Origin: an uncultured Candidatus Melainabacteria bacterium
GTDB taxonomy: Bacteria > Cyanobacteriota > Vampirovibrionia > Gastranaerophilales > Gastranaerophilaceae
Length of the DNA stretch: 64,000 nucleotides
Direction of reading: 5' to 3'
Assembly: GCA_934717745.1 (NCBI GenBank)
Contig: CAKUZB010000002.1
Span: 1 to 64,000, forward strand
Shown in pieces: positions 63,618 to 64,000 of the stretch. The position numbers and the translations under genes were made by a program. The notes under the pieces are model-generated. The model ran no database searches. It was not told the origin of the DNA and saw only the letters and a program-made list of their open reading frames with translations. Position 1 is the stretch's first letter; every line of letters starts with the position of its first letter.

Positions 63618-64000
63618 TCATAGATAATTCGCCAATATTGATTTTACGTAATTTTGAGTTTCGCCATAAGGTGGAACTCCGTCATATTTATCTACAGCCC
63701 CAGGACCTGCATTATATGCCGCTAAGGCTAAGATAACATTACCATTGTATTTATTTAACATACTTTTTAGGTATTTAACACCACCTTCAACGTTTTGAAC
63801 AGGGTTATATGGGTCTGTTACACCTAAACCTTTCGCTGTTGCAGGCATTAATTGCATTAAACCCATTGCACCACAGTGTGAAGTTGCTTTTGGATTAAAA
63901 CCTGATTCTTGACGAACCAAGGCTCTTACTAATTTTTCATCTACACCATGTTTTTGTGCAACTTTATCAATCATTGATAAAATCTGTGCTTTTGGTGCAT
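63618..64000 (-). CDS. Lytic transglycosylase (SLT domain), partial at window end
   Basis: At least 127 codons; the frame is open through 64000, so the 5' part is missing and the ATG at 63974 is probably internal (preceding residues read 'APKAQILS'). The catalytic Glu is in 'ALVRQESGFNPKA', followed by 'GAMGLMQLMPATAKGLGV', 'NPVQNVEGGVKYLKSML' and 'ALAAYNAGPGAVDKY', the standard family 1 lytic transglycosylase blocks. It cleaves peptidoglycan glycan strands to 1,6-anhydromuropeptides. N-terminal signal or extra domains cannot be judged from here. Confidence 0.92.
   Translation of the reverse strand, partial: APKAQILSMIDKVAQKHGVDEKLVRALVRQESGFNPKATSHCGAMGLMQLMPATAKGLGVTDPYNPVQNVEGGVKYLKSMLNKYNGNVILALAAYNAGPGAVDKYDGVPPYGETQNYVKSILANYL

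Overview
The window is strongly AT-rich and gene-dense. It comes from a host-associated, diderm-like bacterium, most plausibly an intestinal Candidatus Melainabacteria/Vampirovibrionia (Gastranaerophilales) lineage. That is an inference. It rests on the AT-rich coding style, a prepilin of the A|FTLAE type, NifU/NifS in an apparently non-nitrogen-fixing context, GatB-type tRNA amidation, a nucleotide-sugar and glycosyltransferase block typical of gut surface glycans, and several signal-peptide-less proteins whose N-termini carry a short 'F-x-G-K' type motif. A 16S tree would settle it; I could not run one.

Layout. 1-5256: one rRNA operon on the minus strand (16S-23S-5S, no tRNA in the spacer) with a broken second 5S downstream. 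5257-8830: rRNA leader and promoter, a small exported coiled-coil protein, an orphan peptide-ABC ATPase and a DUF1015 protein. 8845-14204 (minus): an HELGH metallopeptidase-like protein, then an AlgI/AlgJ-type O-acetylation pair and dut; the AlgJ-like gene contains a G12 tract. 14389-16847: opine-dehydrogenase-like gene plus DHA2 exporter. 16928-23164: alaS, tRNA-Arg(UCU), an interrupted small membrane gene, a secreted M48 peptidase with a secreted partner, an XRE regulator, and a dtxR-GNAT-crcB operon. 23417-25120: a calpain-family (C2) cysteine protease.

25225-40012 is a surface-glycan region: a large membrane protein, a GT2-GT11 fusion, GT8, GT92-like, GT6 (ABO-like), GT4, a GDP-perosamine-synthase-like aminotransferase, a cupin, gmd, fcl and another GT2. 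GDP-L-fucose made by Gmd/Fcl could feed the GT11 alpha-1,2-fucosyltransferase, and GT6 enzymes typically act on the resulting Fuc-alpha1,2-Gal unit, so the set could build a blood-group-like epitope. A trpR-trpB pair with a consensus promoter and palindromic operator, but no trpA, lies inside this region and suggests indole salvage.

40072-50326: a NifX-like/His-rich protein divergent from a CoA-disulfide-reductase/rhodanese fusion, tRNA-Arg(CCU), LOG, gdhA, a pilin, nifU-nifS, a GlmS-like SIS protein and gatB. 50372-59066 (minus): two GT-C-type glycosyltransferases, a GH13 amylase-like protein, and two tandem paralogous membrane proteins of unknown role. 59341-60487: rplJL with a leader containing an attenuator. 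60555-64000: a small unknown gene, a TPR protein, comF, rseP and a lytic transglycosylase cut by the window end.

Themes worth following are phase-variable glycan O-acetylation, host-glycan mimicry, a recurring N-terminal motif on signal-less proteins, and putative leaderless transcripts.
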